Shown in pieces: positions 25,808 to 35,366 of a stretch of DNA of 57,203 bases. How positions within the stretch are numbered: the stretch's first letter is position 1; each line of letters opens with the position of its first letter. A program made the position numbers and the translations under genes. Origin of the DNA: Deltaproteobacteria bacterium (GTDB lineage: Bacteria > Desulfobacterota > Dissulfuribacteria > Dissulfuribacterales > UBA3076); NCBI GenBank assembly GCA_018399745.1, contig JAGYNZ010000015.1, positions 1 to 57,203 on the forward strand. The letters are read 5' to 3'. The notes beneath the pieces are model-generated. The model was not told the DNA's origin. It was given only the letters and a program-made list of their open reading frames with translations, and ran no database searches.

Positions 25808-26425
25808 TTTTTATCCCTAAAGCAAAATCATGTCTCTATTTCCCCAAAACACGATTTCTTTTTTTTAATTGTAATATCAATAATCAATATAATCCAGCAA
25901 AGCGTACTTTTTTGCTCAATAGGGGCAAATAAACCACAAAAGAGTGAAATCACACACCAGGAAGCAGTTTAAACTCTATTCTGTCACGCTCGAATATTTT
26001 TTAGCCCGTAATAAGTGATTGAAATGAAGTAAGGCTTAACTGGTCAATCCTACGAAGTATATAATGGCGCACTACTATGTCGAATGACCTGGCATATTTA
26101 TTGCGTTGCTAAACAGCTGAAATTTATCTTACATTTTTTTGTCTAATAGAATCAAAACGCTTTCATGATAAACCAAACTAAAAGGAGCTCACGGAAGATA
26201 CGTATGCGTAAACGTTAGGTAAAATAAATAACTGATTTTATTCAATAAGTAATGAAAAGAGAAAACAGGAGGAGAAAGTAGAATCAAGTTCGTCACAAAA
26301 AGTTGTTAGCGGGCAATAGTCAATTCTTATTTTTTTTAAATATTCAACTAGGCTGCATGTCTAGAAATATTTCAGGGGGCACCGGTTTTTTACTATCAAA
26401 GATGAACAAGGAGGATAACGGCAAA
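25808..26425. other. Long intergenic region, no gene seen
   Basis: About 620 AT-rich bases between two divergently transcribed exported proteins. No frame with a ribosome-binding site and protein-like content was found on either strand; the frame extending upstream of the rhodanese start (from 26303) has no signal-peptide logic. An AGGAGG at about 26269 is followed by no good start. It probably holds two promoters, but none is clear enough to mark. Confidence 0.4.
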
Positions 26426-26968
26426 ATGAAGAAATTTCTCAGCGTGGCGGTAACATTGGTGTTTTTACTGTGCGGGGCGGCAACGGTTTCAGCGTGGGAG
26501 GATATTAGTCCCGAGGATGCACAGCTTCTGGTTGTATCTGATCCTAACGCCTATATTCTGGATGTAAGGTCGGAGTGCGAGTACAGATGGAATGGCCATT
26601 GTTCAGTGCCTGAAGGAAAGATTAAGAATATTCCCTGGTGGTTCTGGGAGTATGATCGGCAGACAGATGACTACGGCTTCACTGATGTTAACAAATTTTT
26701 CGATGCAGCGGTTTACAGGCATTTCGATCCCGCGACTGATACCCTGATTGTCGTCTGCAGGTCAGGCGGAAGAGCTGGCCAAGCCAGTACAGAATTGGAT
26801 GATCCAAGTCAGCCTGCAAGCAATCGGCTGGAAGCGCTTGGATTTTTCGATATCCGCCGTATGGTGGGTGGATTTACTTTCGGCTGGGAACCGGCAGGTC
26901 TCCCTTCCGAGTCTAATACTGTAGGGATCTGGAAACCATCTGACCACAGAGGAAGAAGTTTAAAGTAA
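26426..26968 (+). CDS. Periplasmic rhodanese-like protein
   Basis: 180 residues from ATG 26426, chosen because AAGGAGG lies 11 bases upstream (26408-26414) and a clean signal peptide follows (MKKFLSVAVTLVFLLCGAAT, cleavage after VSA). The mature protein is a single rhodanese domain: the strand AYILDVRSECEYRWNGHC and the active-site loop VVCRSGGRAGQAS, with catalytic cysteine C111 present. Rhodaneses transfer or bind sulfane sulfur, and an exported one suggests handling of sulfur compounds in the periplasm. The loop around WWFWEYDRQTDDYG is rich in aromatic residues. A strong terminator follows. Confidence 0.88.
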   Translation: MKKFLSVAVTLVFLLCGAATVSAWEDISPEDAQLLVVSDPNAYILDVRSECEYRWNGHCSVPEGKIKNIPWWFWEYDRQTDDYGFTDVNKFFDAAVYRHFDPATDTLIVVCRSGGRAGQASTELDDPSQPASNRLEALGFFDIRRMVGGFTFGWEPAGLPSESNTVGIWKPSDHRGRSLK

Positions 26969-27008
26969 TAAACAGTAAAATCTATTACCTATGAGGCATG
27001 CAGCCGAA

Positions 27009-27036
27009 GGCAGGGTCATATGACCCTGCCTTTTTT
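27009..27036 (+). terminator. Rho-independent terminator after the rhodanese gene
   Basis: GGCAGGGTCATATGACCCTGCC is a perfect 22-base self-complementary stem followed by six T. It lies 40 bases after the rhodanese stop. The rest of 27037-27312, up to the end of lipA, holds no gene. Confidence 0.9.
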
Positions 27037-27312
27037 GTTATGTCATTTGATGGGCAGAGACCTGATGAGGTCTGCAGAAGTGGCTTGTGGTTTTAGAAGA
27101 TAAAAAAATACGTAATACCCTATAGATACAAACTACTATTAAGGCTCATTCTTATTATTATATTTAGGGTATCTAGCCCTTTTGGACAACCCCAAAAATC
27201 TCTTATACGTATTTCAATCTAAATTCGCTGCTGCCTGATTTCCAGATACGTTATAAAGAGATGAACCCGGTAATAATCACTCAGGGTATTGCAGAATTTT
27301 CAGGATCAGGTA

Positions 27313-28176
27313 CTAGATCCCTGTAACCTTTTCGTAAAGCCCTTTTGCGCGATATGAACTGCGCACGAAAGGTCCGCTGGCAACGGCGGAAAAGCCCATT
27401 TCAAGGGCAGTCTCCCTCCAGGAATCAAATTCTTCAGGGGGAATAAAGCGTTCAACCGGCAGATGGTCTTTGGAAGGCTGGAGATACTGCCCCAGCGTCA
27501 GCAGGCTGCACCCCGCATCCACGAGGTCTTGCAGCGTCTTCCGGATTTCTTCGGGAGTTTCTCCCAGCCCCAGCATGAGGCCTGATTTGGTTGGCACGGT
27601 GGGATCAATTCGTCTGGCAGTCTTCAGCAGACCGAGTGAGCGATGATAGCCGGCCCCGGGTCGGACCGAGGGATAGAGACGCGGAATGGTTTCAATGTTA
27701 TGATTCAGGACATTCGGATGTGCCTTCATTATTGTATTGACAGCACTGAGGTCGCCCTGAAAATCAGGTATCAATACCTCCACGCACGTATGGGGCATTC
27801 TTGAACGGATTTCTCTGATGGTTTTTCCAAAATGAGCGGCTCCGCCGTCCATTAAATCATCCCGTGTGACTGAGGTGATAACAGCGTAGCTCAACTCCAT
27901 ACTCTCTATGGCCTCGGCTACCCTGAACGGTTCCTCTGAATCGATTTCACCTGGTGATCCATGTGTTATTGCGCAGAAACGGCAGTTGCGGGTACAACAG
28001 GAGCCCATGATAAGAAAGGTCGAGGTCCCTTGAGAAAAGCATTCCCAGATATTGGGGCATTTGGCCTCCTGGCAGACCGTATTAAGCCTGTTTTTCCTGA
28101 GCATATCCCTGACACGTTCATATTCAGGCCCGGTCGGAAGCCTGCGTCTCAGCCATTGGGGCTTAGGATTACGCAT
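27313..28176 (-). CDS. lipA: Lipoyl synthase
   Basis: 287 residues. LipA is a radical SAM enzyme that inserts two sulfurs into octanoyl groups bound to proteins such as GcvH. Both cluster motifs are complete: C35, C40 and C46 (CQEAKCPNIWEC) for the auxiliary cluster, and C61, C65 and C68 (CTRNCRFC) for the radical SAM cluster. The C-terminal serine motif is present (RSSYRAKG). It is the last gene of the run gcvH-gcvPA-gcvPB-lipB-lipA, so lipoate synthesis is co-located with its main client. Length is normal. Confidence 0.97.
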   Translation of the reverse strand: MRNPKPQWLRRRLPTGPEYERVRDMLRKNRLNTVCQEAKCPNIWECFSQGTSTFLIMGSCCTRNCRFCAITHGSPGEIDSEEPFRVAEAIESMELSYAVITSVTRDDLMDGGAAHFGKTIREIRSRMPHTCVEVLIPDFQGDLSAVNTIMKAHPNVLNHNIETIPRLYPSVRPGAGYHRSLGLLKTARRIDPTVPTKSGLMLGLGETPEEIRKTLQDLVDAGCSLLTLGQYLQPSKDHLPVERFIPPEEFDSWRETALEMGFSAVASGPFVRSSYRAKGLYEKVTGI

Positions 28177-28265
28177 TTTTATATTTTCTTCTCCCCTGCC
28201 CTTTCAAAATACAGGAAGCGATTCCTTTTGAGGACCGTCTTTTAGGATAAATTATAGATCTCCGG

Positions 28266-28997
28266 TTATTGGAGACAATCCAGCTCTGAGAGGCTTGTCA
28301 TAACAAGCTCAACGTCAAAGACCATTTCAAAATGGCGTTTGACAGCATGGCGTACTCGATTTATGGACACTGCACTGGAAAGCTCCTGCTCCATGGATGT
28401 CATTGTAATTTTCTGCATACCGCAGGGGTTAATCCAACCAAAAGGTTCCAGGGACAGGTTGACATTGAGCGCCATGCCGTGAAAGCATATTCCCCGGCGA
28501 ATGGCTATCCCCACACTTCCAAGCTTGTTATTGCCCACCCATACTCCCCTGTTACGCATGCCTCTTTGAGCCCTGATTCCCCAGTCCTGAACGGTTCGGA
28601 TCATGACTTCTTCCAGGTTTTCAGTGTAATTGAGTACTGACAGCCCGGCAGCATGGAGATCGATAATGGGATATACGACAAGCTGACCGGGCCCGTGAAA
28701 GGTTATGTCCCCTCCCCTTTCTATACGTATCAGGGGAATATTTCTCTTTTCCAGGAATTTTTCAGATACGGTCAGATTTTTCAGGTCGCTGTGTTTGCCA
28801 ATGGTAAAAACCGACGGATGTTCCAACAGCATGACAACATCCGTATCAAGGCATATTCCCTTTTTTCTTGCCGCCACGAGATCGTTCTGCAGTCTCCATG
28901 CCTCTTCATACTCAGTTGCAGGGAGGTCAATCCAGAGGAATTTTTTGGCCGGGCATATGTCTTCATAGTCAGTTCTCAGGCCATTCCAGCTTTCCAT
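28266..28997 (-). CDS. lipB: Octanoyltransferase LipB
   Basis: About 243 residues. LipB moves an octanoyl group from acyl carrier protein to the lipoyl domain of GcvH and similar proteins. The family motif RGGDITFHGPGQLVVYP is present. The catalytic lysine is in NNKLGSVGIA and the catalytic cysteine in INPCGMQ (K163 and C197, numbered from an in-frame TTG at 29012 that is the alternative start). No strong ribosome-binding site precedes either start. Two direct copies of TTGATTAATAG lie between this gene and gcvPB. It lies between gcvPB and lipA in the same run of minus-strand genes. Confidence 0.95.
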   Translation of the reverse strand: MESWNGLRTDYEDICPAKKFLWIDLPATEYEEAWRLQNDLVAARKKGICLDTDVVMLLEHPSVFTIGKHSDLKNLTVSEKFLEKRNIPLIRIERGGDITFHGPGQLVVYPIIDLHAAGLSVLNYTENLEEVMIRTVQDWGIRAQRGMRNRGVWVGNNKLGSVGIAIRRGICFHGMALNVNLSLEPFGWINPCGMQKITMTSMEQELSSAVSINRVRHAVKRHFEMVFDVELVMTSLSELDCLQ

Positions 28998-29036
28998 ATT
29001 TCTATTAATCAAAACTATTAATCAAAAGCGGAATTC

Positions 29037-30494
29037 CTATCCAGTGAGACAGGGCCTGCGCGCCGCGGCCACCTCATCCAGTCTCTTTACCTTACACTTG
29101 TTCGGTGCGTTATAGAGTGAATCCGGATTCTGCCTTGCCTCATTAACAACAGCCCTGAATGCCCTGACAAACTGGTCTATTTCATCCTTTGATTCGGTCT
29201 CGGTGGGTTCGATCATGATGGCACCGTGTACGACGAGGGGAAAATAGACTGTAGGCGGATGAAAGCCATAGTCCATCAGTCGCTTGGCCATATCCAGAGT
29301 GGTCACTTTTGCAGGCTTTTGATCTTTATCTGAAAAGATACATTCGTGCATGCAGGGTCTGTCATAGGGAAGATGCAGATATCCTTTCAGGCTTTCCTTA
29401 ATATAGTTCGCATTTAACACCGCGAACTGGCTGGCCCTTTTCAGGTTTTCCGGTCCCATACTGCGAATATAGCTGTATGCCTTTATCATAACACCGAAAT
29501 TTCCATGAAAGGCCGCCACCCTGCCGATGGATTCAGGACAGTCTTCGATCAGAGAGTATTTATCCCTTTCTTTGACCACGCGCGGAACAGGAAGAAATGG
29601 CTCAAGTTCTTTTGTGACAGCCACCGGTCCTGAGCCCGGCCCTCCCCCGCCATGAGGCGTAGAGAAGGTCTTGTGAAGATTGAGGTGCATTAAGTCAATC
29701 CCGATTCTGCCCATATCCACTATGCCCATGACGGCGTTCATGTTTGCCCCGTCACAGTATACAAGCCCACCATCTGCATGCACAATTTCGGCAATTTCGC
29801 CGGTATTTTCTTCAAAAAAGCCGAGGGTATTCGGGTTGGTGATCATAATGCCGGCCGTGTCTTCGTCCATGATCTCTGCGATGGACTCTGCCGACAGGAT
29901 TCCCTGCTCATTAGATTTTACCGGTACTGAACGATAACCGCAGAGAGACGCAGAGGCGGGGTTTGTGCCGTGAGCCGTATCGGGGACAATGATCTTTGAG
30001 CGTTGCGATCCCTTCATTTTGTGAAAGGCGTGTATGATAAGCATGCCGGTCAGTTCTCCCTGTGCCCCTGCTGCAGGCTGAAGGGTGACCGCATCCATCC
30101 CGGTGATTTCCGCCAGATACTGCTGAAGTTCAAACATGATTCTAAGCGCCCCCTGAGACAGACCGGATGGAAGAAGGGGGTGGGCGATGACAAACCCCTC
30201 ACGCCCAGCCTGTCTTTCATTGGTCTTGGGACTGTACTTCATGGTACACGAACCCAGAGGGTACATGCCGGTATCTACACTGAAATTCCACTGGGACAGC
30301 CTTGTAAAATGGCGTACAATATCGATCTCGCTCAAATCAGGAAACTCCAGCTTTTCACGTATCAACTCCCGATCCAGGGGGACGGATTCAACATCACGCC
30401 GGGGAAGTGAGAATCCGCATCTCCCTTCTCTGCCCTTCTCCCACAGCAGAGGCTCGTTCATTATCAGACCGGTAGTCCCTATCGATCCTTTCAT
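29037..30494 (-). CDS. gcvPB: Glycine dehydrogenase (decarboxylating) subunit 2
   Basis: 485 residues. This is the pyridoxal-phosphate-bearing half of the P-protein, which decarboxylates glycine and passes the aminomethyl group to lipoylated GcvH. The cofactor lysine is K275 in LNLHKTFSTPHGGGG. The segment TLQPAAGAQGELTG and the histidine-rich cofactor loop DTAHGTNPASA are typical. It overlaps gcvPA by four bases (ATGA), which suggests the two subunits are made in equal amounts. The split P-protein is common in anaerobes, Gram-positive bacteria and Desulfobacterota. Confidence 0.97.
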   Translation of the reverse strand: MKGSIGTTGLIMNEPLLWEKGREGRCGFSLPRRDVESVPLDRELIREKLEFPDLSEIDIVRHFTRLSQWNFSVDTGMYPLGSCTMKYSPKTNERQAGREGFVIAHPLLPSGLSQGALRIMFELQQYLAEITGMDAVTLQPAAGAQGELTGMLIIHAFHKMKGSQRSKIIVPDTAHGTNPASASLCGYRSVPVKSNEQGILSAESIAEIMDEDTAGIMITNPNTLGFFEENTGEIAEIVHADGGLVYCDGANMNAVMGIVDMGRIGIDLMHLNLHKTFSTPHGGGGPGSGPVAVTKELEPFLPVPRVVKERDKYSLIEDCPESIGRVAAFHGNFGVMIKAYSYIRSMGPENLKRASQFAVLNANYIKESLKGYLHLPYDRPCMHECIFSDKDQKPAKVTTLDMAKRLMDYGFHPPTVYFPLVVHGAIMIEPTETESKDEIDQFVRAFRAVVNEARQNPDSLYNAPNKCKVKRLDEVAAARRPCLTG

Positions 30495-31822
30495 GACTTA
30501 AACTCCCTTATCAGGGCGTCCATATCGTCCACTGACTTTGTTTCCGTTACGCATAAAAGATAGTGGCCGGCGAGTTCAGGATAGTATGTGTCCAGAGACA
30601 GGCCCGGTACTATTTTTTTCTCCAGAAGGCGGCTGTATGCGTCCTCGCCTCCTGCTGGAAACCTGAAAACAAACTCATTAAATGTGGGGGTATCAAAGGG
30701 AATTATGCATCCGGCCTCTTTCAACCCCTTTTTAAGATACTCGGCCTTATCACGGTTGAGGCACGCAAGCTCCCGGATTCCCGTACCGCCGAGAGTGCTC
30801 ATATACATGACGGCCGCCAGGGCACAGAGACTGTTATTGGTACAGATATTGGAAGTCGCCTTTTCCCGGCGGATATGCTGCTCCCTGGTGGCTAGGGTCA
30901 GCACGAAACCCCTGTTTCCCTCAAGGTCTTGTGTCTTGCCTACCAGGCGGCCCGGTAGACTGCGCATGAATTTCTTTTTGCTCGCCAGCATGCCGAGGGC
31001 CGGACCTCCGAAGGAACAGGAAATCCCAAGGCTCTGACCTTCCCCGCCTGCGATATCGGCCCCTTGTGCCCCGGGGCTTTTGAGAAGTCCGTAAGCAAGG
31101 GCCTCTGTAAAGGTCGCAATAAAGAGCGCTTTTTTATCATGGACCTTTTCCCCGATGTCCTGCAGGTTCTCAATGCATCCGAAAAAATTGGGTGACTGAA
31201 CCGCCACGGCTGCAAGCTCGTCAATATCATCAAGCGCGGTGATATCGGTCGTACCGTTTTCAAGATATCCAAGTTCAAGCACCTCAAAACCAGTGGGCTC
31301 AAAATATGTCTTTACTACCTGCCTGTACAGGGGATGAATCAGCCTTGAAACGGCCACTCTTTTTTGTTTGGTAATACGTATGGCCATTAAGAGTGACTCG
31401 GCCAGTGCCGTGGCGCCGTCATAATGCGATGCGGTGGCTATGTCCATGCCCATGAGCCGGGCCGCAAGGGTCTGATATTCATAGATGGCCTGCAGGGTAC
31501 CCTGGCTCATCTCGGGCTGGTAGGGAGTATAAGACGTCACAAACTCGGAACGGGCCAACAGGTGGCTGACGGATGCAGGAATAAAATGTTCGTAACTCCC
31601 CGCCCCCAGGAATATTCTGTAATCAGGAGCGACTGCCACATCCCTGGAAAGGGCATCCATGTGGTCGTTCAGTTCCCACTCGGTCAATGCCTCAGGCAGA
31701 TTAAGATCGGCATTTAAACGGCAATCTTCAGGGATGGTTGAAAAGAGATCACCAAGATCATCAACACCTACTACCTGGAGCATTCTGGATATCTCTTCGC
31801 TTGTGTGTGGCAGGTATCGCAT
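30491..31822 (-). CDS. gcvPA: Glycine dehydrogenase (decarboxylating) subunit 1
   Basis: 443 residues, the second half of the two-subunit P-protein. It keeps the fold but lacks the cofactor lysine, as usual for GcvPA. The N-terminus (RYLPHTSEEISRMLQVVG) and FLGAGSYEHFIPASV, followed by YTPYQPEMSQGTLQAIYEYQ, are family hallmarks. It starts directly after the gcvH stop and overlaps gcvPB at its end, so gcvH-gcvPA-gcvPB are one transcription unit. Length is normal. Confidence 0.97.
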   Translation of the reverse strand: MRYLPHTSEEISRMLQVVGVDDLGDLFSTIPEDCRLNADLNLPEALTEWELNDHMDALSRDVAVAPDYRIFLGAGSYEHFIPASVSHLLARSEFVTSYTPYQPEMSQGTLQAIYEYQTLAARLMGMDIATASHYDGATALAESLLMAIRITKQKRVAVSRLIHPLYRQVVKTYFEPTGFEVLELGYLENGTTDITALDDIDELAAVAVQSPNFFGCIENLQDIGEKVHDKKALFIATFTEALAYGLLKSPGAQGADIAGGEGQSLGISCSFGGPALGMLASKKKFMRSLPGRLVGKTQDLEGNRGFVLTLATREQHIRREKATSNICTNNSLCALAAVMYMSTLGGTGIRELACLNRDKAEYLKKGLKEAGCIIPFDTPTFNEFVFRFPAGGEDAYSRLLEKKIVPGLSLDTYYPELAGHYLLCVTETKSVDDMDALIREFKS

Positions 31823-32227
31823 CTATTTTGCTCCCTTAAGCCTTTCCATGCAGTCTTCATTGGTCATGAGTCTGTCCATTTCAGATGAGTCGCTGGGCCT
31901 TATATCGACAAACCAGCCGTCTTCGTACGGGCTTTTGTTAACCAGTTCAGGAGATTCTTCAAGTGCCTGATTTACAGCAATTATTTCTCCGCCAATCGGC
32001 AGATAGCATTCACAGACGGCCTTTACCGATTCAACGGTTGCAAACATTTCGCCCTTTTTGAATGTGTCACCGATCCGGGGCAATTCTACGAAGACAATAT
32101 CCCCCAGTTGATCCTGGGCGTAGTCGTCAAGGCCTGCCCTGACCTTATCGCCCTCAATTCTGGCCCATTCATGATCTTCGGTGTAGCGAACATTATCAGG
32201 CAGGTTTAATTCACTGATTTCCTTCAT
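31823..32227 (-). CDS. gcvH: Glycine cleavage system H protein
   Basis: 134 residues. GcvH carries the aminomethyl group on a lipoyl arm between the P and T proteins. The lipoyl lysine is K69 in TVESVKAVCE. The N-terminal segment YTEDHEWARIEGDKVRAGL is typical. GAGAGGAAAA precedes the start. It is the first gene of the minus-strand cluster and lies back to back with the gcvT-glyA fusion. No glycine riboswitch could be recognised upstream. Confidence 0.96.
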   Translation of the reverse strand: MKEISELNLPDNVRYTEDHEWARIEGDKVRAGLDDYAQDQLGDIVFVELPRIGDTFKKGEMFATVESVKAVCECYLPIGGEIIAVNQALEESPELVNKSPYEDGWFVDIRPSDSSEMDRLMTNEDCMERLKGAK

Positions 32228-32557
32228 GTATATTTTCCTCTCTATTTTATATTTCTATTAAATTACTCTACCTATTTATGTGATGGCTTTTGTCATACCA
32301 TACGTGAAAATAATTATGCCGATTATTCACTCACTTGATCTGCTTAATTCGCAAAGAGATATGCAGACCAAAAAACCTGAAATTAACAGGAAAAGTGCAA
32401 GAAAATGGACGCATGAACGATTATCATATACTACCTTTAAATGCAAACCCCGCTTATGATTTGCTGGATACTGAATATCATTTGACATAAGATTTGACGA
32501 AATCAATGAAGCTTGATAGCTTTCTACGGTTTTATAAAAGACAGGAGATTAATATAT
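32228..32557. other. Divergent intergenic region between gcvH and the gcvT-glyA fusion
   Basis: 330 AT-rich bases that should carry promoters for both directions. Two TTGAC elements (near 32481-32498) lie ahead of the fusion gene, but a matching -10 box is not clear. I looked for a glycine riboswitch core and did not find one. No gene here; a frame extension of the fusion gene starting at 32513 is not preferred. Confidence 0.4.
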
Positions 32558-35209
32558 ATGAGCAGGCCTAAACGGACCGTTTTATATGACAGGCACGTGG
32601 CGCTTGATGCCAAGATGGTGAAATTCTGCGGTTGGGAGATGCCTATCTTTTACCCTGCCGGTATTGTGCAGGAGCATCTGGCAACCCGCAAGGGCGCAGG
32701 GCTTTTTGACGTCTCCCACATGGGGAGATTCGTCTTCCGGGGTGACGGGGCCATAAAGCTCCTTCAGCACGTATTGAGCAACAACGCCGAAGCCATCGAT
32801 ATCACGACGACAGGCGCTCAATACACGATCATACCGACTGAAACAGGCTGCGCAGTGGACGACGCCTATCTTTATCATTTTGTCCCGGAAGAATATCTGC
32901 TGGTTGTCAACGCAGTCAACCGCGAAAAGGACTGGAACCACCTTCAATCCTTCCTGAAGGATTTCCAGAACGTAGAGTTGATCGATCAGACCGATGAGAT
33001 CGTAATGATTTCGCTCCAGGGACCGAAATCACGTGAAATTCTGGAAACGATTATCGAATCCGGTTCACTCCCGGAACCTAGTCGAAATACTGTGAGTATT
33101 GTAAAAATCGCAGGTGTCGAGGTGAAGTTGTCTCGTACCGGATACACGGGAGAGCCTTTGTGTTTTGAGCTCTTTACCCGCCGGGACGACGGACCGGTAC
33201 TTTGGGACCGTATTCTGAGGCAGGGGGCGACACCTGTCGGACTCGGCGCACGGGACACACTCCGTCTGGAAGCCTCCCTGCCGCTCTATGGACATGAGTT
33301 TGGAGAAGATCCTGAAGGCAAACAGATACCGGTAATGGCCTGTCCCCTGGCCAAGTTTGCCGTGAGCTTATCACCCCTGAAAGGGAGTTTCGTCGGCCGA
33401 GCCGCGCTGACAAGGCAACATGAGGCATTAAAGAAAATTATTTTCCAGGATTATTCGTTCATTAAGGACCTCCCTCGCATGATCAGATCCATTGCCGTAG
33501 CGGGAAGAGGCATCGCCCGTGAAGGCTCCAGGGTGTTTAAGGACGACAGGCACGTCGGCTATGTGACCAGCGGCACTATGGTCCCCATGTGGTCTGTGGA
33601 TGGAACGGGGCTTAAATCAGCTCAGACCTGCGAACGGCAGTTGCGCTCTATCTGTCTTGGTTATGTCGATAGTGAAATCATGGAGGGTGACAGGCTCTCC
33701 ATCGAGATTCGCGGCAAAAAGGTTGATGCAGTTGTAGTACCTTTTCACATGCGCTCCGATGCCCCGCCATACGTTCGTCCGATCATCTTTGATCATAAAA
33801 TCCCTTATAAGAAAACGCCAAAGAGCGACAGGCCGACCAAGGTCCTCAAGCTGCTGGAAAAGACCGTAGAAAACAGCCGATGGCGGCAGCAGGAATGCAT
33901 CAACCTTATTCCGTCAGAGATGACTATTTCTTCCATGGCCAGGCTGTTATCCATAATGGACCCGGCCTTTCGCTATGCAGAACACAAGAAGGCGGCAGCA
34001 TTTTATGAGGCAGAGATCTTCTATTATCAGGGGACCGATTTCATCGGTGAGGTCGAGAGACTTCTTGAAGAGGAGCTGAAGGAATTTCTCGGTTGCAGGA
34101 ATGTGGAGACACGCCTAATTAGCGGACAGATGGCCAACTCAGCTGTTTTCAGCGCCGTAATAGACTATATCAATCGCGCAGACCGTAAGTCTGAACCCAG
34201 GCGTATTCGTCAGGTGATGAATAACTATATCGGTAAGGGTGGCCATCTCAGCGCTCAGCCAATGGGTGCGCTGCGTGATTTTGTGGCCCGTGATCCACGC
34301 ACCGAGCGCCCGGCAGTTGTGAACTTCCCCGTGCTTGCCGAAAATCCTCACAAGATAGATGTGCCGTCCACACTGGAATTGATTGATCACTATCGGCCGG
34401 AGCTGATCATCTTGGGAAAGAGTATGGTCCTGCACAAGGAGCCTGTCAGTGAAATCCGCAGGTTTCTCGACGCTCAGGATATCAATTCCATAGTTATGTA
34501 CGATATGGCCCATGTGCTTGGTCTCATCGGCCCATACTTCCAAAGGCCATTTATTGAAGGCGCTGATCTTGTTACCGGATCGACGCACAAGACCTTTTTT
34601 GGAACTCAGCGCGGTGTTGTGAGCAGCCGTTTTGATGAGCACGAAGAGCGTTTCGAGCTCTGGGAAGCCATAGTCCGGCGTACTTTTCCAGGATCGGTCT
34701 CCAATCACCACCTTGGCACGCTGCTTGGGCTGCTTATGGCCACATATGAAATGAACCACTTCAAAGATAAATATCAGCCTAAAGTCATAGCTAATGCCAA
34801 GGCTTTCGCCAGGGCACTGAAGGATTGCGGGCTGAACGTTGCCGGAGATCCTGCCATCGACTTCACTGAGACTCATCAGGTAGTCATAGACGTGGGTTAC
34901 AGCTATGGTACGGCAATTGCGAGCCGGCTCGAAGCCAATAATATCATTTGTAACTATCAGGCCAACACGGACGAAGAGGGATTTACCGCGTCCGGGGCAC
35001 TGCGAATGGGAGTGTCTGAGATGACTAGATTCGGCATGGAAGCAGACGACTTCCGCGCACTGGCCGGGCTGATACATGACGTGGTAATCAAGGATTCCGT
35101 TGTCACCGACAAGGTCAGGGCGTTTCGGGACAGATTCCGTGAACTGCGGTTCTGCTTCCGTGGCGATGAATATAGTGAAATAATGAAGAAGCTCCACGGG
35201 CTTCTTTAA
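32558..35209 (+). CDS. Bifunctional aminomethyltransferase (GcvT) - serine hydroxymethyltransferase (SHMT) fusion
   Basis: 883 residues from ATG 32558 (AGGAG ten bases upstream). Residues ~1-400 are the T-protein of glycine cleavage (VKFCGWEMPIFYPAGIVQEH, FDVSHMGR, RTGYTGEPLCFELF), which makes 5,10-methylene-tetrahydrofolate. Residues ~425-883 are SHMT-like, with the cofactor lysine K678 in GSTHKTFFGTQRGVV, and SHMT uses the same folate to convert glycine to serine. The linker is about residues 400-425. The two steps are consecutive, so the fusion could pass methylene-tetrahydrofolate between sites. It is divergent from gcvH and the P-protein genes. The SHMT half is diverged from ordinary GlyA (RLISGQMANSAVFSA), so its exact substrate is inferred. 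Confidence 0.93.
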   Translation: MSRPKRTVLYDRHVALDAKMVKFCGWEMPIFYPAGIVQEHLATRKGAGLFDVSHMGRFVFRGDGAIKLLQHVLSNNAEAIDITTTGAQYTIIPTETGCAVDDAYLYHFVPEEYLLVVNAVNREKDWNHLQSFLKDFQNVELIDQTDEIVMISLQGPKSREILETIIESGSLPEPSRNTVSIVKIAGVEVKLSRTGYTGEPLCFELFTRRDDGPVLWDRILRQGATPVGLGARDTLRLEASLPLYGHEFGEDPEGKQIPVMACPLAKFAVSLSPLKGSFVGRAALTRQHEALKKIIFQDYSFIKDLPRMIRSIAVAGRGIAREGSRVFKDDRHVGYVTSGTMVPMWSVDGTGLKSAQTCERQLRSICLGYVDSEIMEGDRLSIEIRGKKVDAVVVPFHMRSDAPPYVRPIIFDHKIPYKKTPKSDRPTKVLKLLEKTVENSRWRQQECINLIPSEMTISSMARLLSIMDPAFRYAEHKKAAAFYEAEIFYYQGTDFIGEVERLLEEELKEFLGCRNVETRLISGQMANSAVFSAVIDYINRADRKSEPRRIRQVMNNYIGKGGHLSAQPMGALRDFVARDPRTERPAVVNFPVLAENPHKIDVPSTLELIDHYRPELIILGKSMVLHKEPVSEIRRFLDAQDINSIVMYDMAHVLGLIGPYFQRPFIEGADLVTGSTHKTFFGTQRGVVSSRFDEHEERFELWEAIVRRTFPGSVSNHHLGTLLGLLMATYEMNHFKDKYQPKVIANAKAFARALKDCGLNVAGDPAIDFTETHQVVIDVGYSYGTAIASRLEANNIICNYQANTDEEGFTASGALRMGVSEMTRFGMEADDFRALAGLIHDVVIKDSVVTDKVRAFRDRFRELRFCFRGDEYSEIMKKLHGLL

Positions 35210-35366
35210 GGATTACGTTACTTCTCAAATTTTACAACACATTCACAGTCAGGATGATCCGGGCCAGGATATGGAAGCTGCCATGGAGAGCTGAAACTTT
35301 CCCTGTTCCTGGAAATCATAGAGCAGGCCATGGTGCCTGCCTTGTGCTTCGGCACGGTGGTCTACC

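Noticed and set aside
32228-32557. Glycine riboswitch ahead of gcvH or the gcvT fusion
   Set aside because: Looked for because of the gene content, but no aptamer core or paired tandem structure could be recognised.
34139-35197. Long minus-strand frame opposite the SHMT half of the fusion
   Set aside because: Shadow of a well-supported gene on the plus strand; its sequence resembles no family.
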